Assembly (NCBI GenBank): GCA_023433985.1
Contig: JAEYTN010000293.1
Coordinates: 1-6,438 of the forward strand
Direction of reading: 5' to 3'
Origin: Pseudomonadota bacterium
GTDB lineage: Bacteria; Pseudomonadota; Alphaproteobacteria; Rhizobiales; Devosiaceae
DNA length: 6,438 bases
This document shows positions 5,575 to 6,438 of this stretch, piece by piece. Position 1 is the stretch's first letter. Every line of letters starts with the position of its first letter. The notes beneath the pieces are model-generated. The model was given only the letters and a program-made list of their open reading frames with translations. It was not told the DNA's origin and ran no database searches. Made by a program: the position numbers and the translations under genes.

Positions 5575-6438
5575 TCCGCCGCCTCCAGCAGGCTCAGTTG
5601 CTCGTTGCGCTTGCCCTCGCGCTCGAGGGCCGCCATGCAGCGGGGATTGACCCACAGCACCTCGGTGCGTGGCCGAGCGCCATCGGCGAGTGCCTGTCGC
5701 TCGAAGCGGCACCAGTCGAAGAGCGCCCGGTCGTAGGTATCGTGGTGGTAGCCCGAGAGCACCACCATGCCGTCGATCTCGCGGATCCGCGCGAGCAGCT
5801 GCTCGTGGTCAGCATCCGTCATCTCGTGGGTGTAGCCGTGCACCGCGGCGCGGCCATTGGCCATCGAGGTGCGCGTCGAGATGATGTAGGGCGGGTCGAG
5901 GAAGTAGAGCGTGTCCGGCCCATCGGTTCGGTCGAACAGGTCGACAGCCGGGCGCTGCTCGATCAGCACGCCGCGCAGACGCTCAGTGAACACGCTGATC
6001 AGCTGGTGGAACGTACCCCACTCCCGCGACGGGAAAGCATCCGCGCCGCCGGTCAGAGCCGCCCTGAAGCCGGTACGGCAGGTGCGGGTGATCGAGTCCG
6101 AGCCGAACCCCATGAAGCTCCGGACGATCGTCTTGTGCGCGGCATCGATATCGTCCGCCGGCGGCTCGTAGCTGAGGTCGAACTCCGCGCGGGCGTAGGG
6201 GGTCAGCTCGAGGCGGCGCGCCAGCTCGGCGGCCTTGGCCGGGTCGCGCAGCACGCGGAACACGTTGACCACCGTCGCGTCTAGATCGTTGTAGACCTCG
6301 GCATGGGCGCGCGGTTTCCGCAGCAGCACGCTGGCCGCGCCCCCGAACGGCTCGACATAGACCCGGTGGCGGGGAAAGAACGAAATGATCCACGGCGCCA
6401 GCAGCCACTTGCCACCATGCCACCGCAACACCGGCCGG
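5571..6438 (-). CDS. D12-class DNA adenine methyltransferase (5' end cut by window edge)
   Basis: This transfers a methyl group from S-adenosylmethionine to N6 of adenine in DNA; phage versions protect the genome from host restriction or mark it for replication control. Counting the GTG at 6429-6431 as residue 1, the order is RWHGGK (3-8), the SAM-binding motif VEPFGGAASV (26-35), VYNDLD (46-51), the helical target-recognition region with SFMGFGSDS (105-113), catalytic DPPY (179-182), LSGYHHDTYD (225-234) and EVLWVNP (257-263). This is the full D12 (Dam-like) set. The frame stays open upstream to the edge (residues R-P before V-L-R-W), and relatives often begin with a short Met-led extension ending in such residues, so the true start probably lies just outside. 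The stop overlaps the next gene by ATGA. Target specificity, for example GATC, cannot be read from the sequence. Confidence 0.95.
   Translation of the reverse strand, partial: RPVLRWHGGKWLLAPWIISFFPRHRVYVEPFGGAASVLLRKPRAHAEVYNDLDATVVNVFRVLRDPAKAAELARRLELTPYARAEFDLSYEPPADDIDAAHKTIVRSFMGFGSDSITRTCRTGFRAALTGGADAFPSREWGTFHQLISVFTERLRGVLIEQRPAVDLFDRTDGPDTLYFLDPPYIISTRTSMANGRAAVHGYTHEMTDADHEQLLARIREIDGMVVLSGYHHDTYDRALFDWCRFERQALADGARPRTEVLWVNPRCMAALEREGKRNEQLSLLEAAE
5582..5586 (-). promoter_or_regulatory. Ribosome-binding site GGAGG of the replication-type gene
   Basis: A perfect GGAGG lies seven bases before the ATG at 5572-5574, inside the end of the methylase gene. It is the best Shine-Dalgarno match I saw in the window and decides the start of the downstream gene. 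Confidence 0.8.

Noticed and set aside
5575..5712. 46-residue N-terminal extension of the replication-type protein from an upstream ATG at 5712
   Set aside because: It lies inside the methylase gene, is Arg/Gly-rich shadow sequence, and the ATG at 5574 has a perfect GGAGG.
6094..6101. GAGTCCGA in the methylase gene as another iteron
   Set aside because: Only eight bases match, it is single, and it has no inverted partner nearby; chance in coding sequence is sufficient.
5598..6284. Plus-strand open frame (228 codons) opposite the methylase gene
   Set aside because: It is antisense to a gene with all D12 methylase motifs, and its composition is that of a GC-rich shadow frame.
1..6438. CRISPR array, tRNA, insertion sequence, or defence/toxin system
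   Set aside because: No spaced direct repeats of CRISPR type, no cloverleaf, no transposase or terminal inverted repeats, and every sizeable coding region fits a phage replication or packaging role.

Overview
The window is a block of temperate (or formerly temperate) tailed-phage DNA. All six genes lie on the minus strand and are transcribed from high to low coordinates. The base composition is strongly GC-rich, and the proteins look like those of prophages in high-GC Alphaproteobacteria (Rhizobiales-like). That host assignment rests on protein style and composition only. No chromosomal gene, tRNA, integrase or attachment site is visible, so the prophage ends lie outside the window.

Layout in transcription order: (1) a D12-class adenine DNA methyltransferase, whose 5' end is cut by the right window edge; (2) a winged-helix replication-type protein, joined to it by an ATGA overlap; (3) after 28 bp, a 217-aa protein resembling DUF6456/sigma-region-4-like phage regulators; (4) after a 100-bp gap holding a hairpin, a small HNH endonuclease; (5) after a 72-bp gap holding a strong hairpin, the small terminase subunit; (6) the large terminase subunit, overlapping by one base; (7) an HK97-family portal protein, joined by an ATGA overlap and cut by the left window edge.

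The genes form two functional blocks. The upstream block (methylase, replication protein, putative regulator) is typical of the late part of an early or middle operon. The downstream block (HNH, TerS, TerL, portal) is the start of the late packaging and head operon of an HK97-type siphovirus, where the HNH protein is expected to act with terminase in genome cutting. The 100-bp gap is the natural boundary between the two blocks, and the DUF6456-like protein is in the position where late-gene activators or antiterminators usually sit.

The least ordinary signal is inside the replication-type gene. The 11-base unit GAGTCCGACTG, itself a dyad (AGTC-C-GACT), occurs twice in perfect tandem, again in shortened form, and once more about 390 bp away. 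Both places also carry an inverted CGGACTC. The distant copy lies beside a perfect 14-bp palindrome and a local stretch of low GC. This resembles an iteron origin embedded in its own initiator gene, as in lambda O. No wholly new system is evident; the rest is a standard packaging module.
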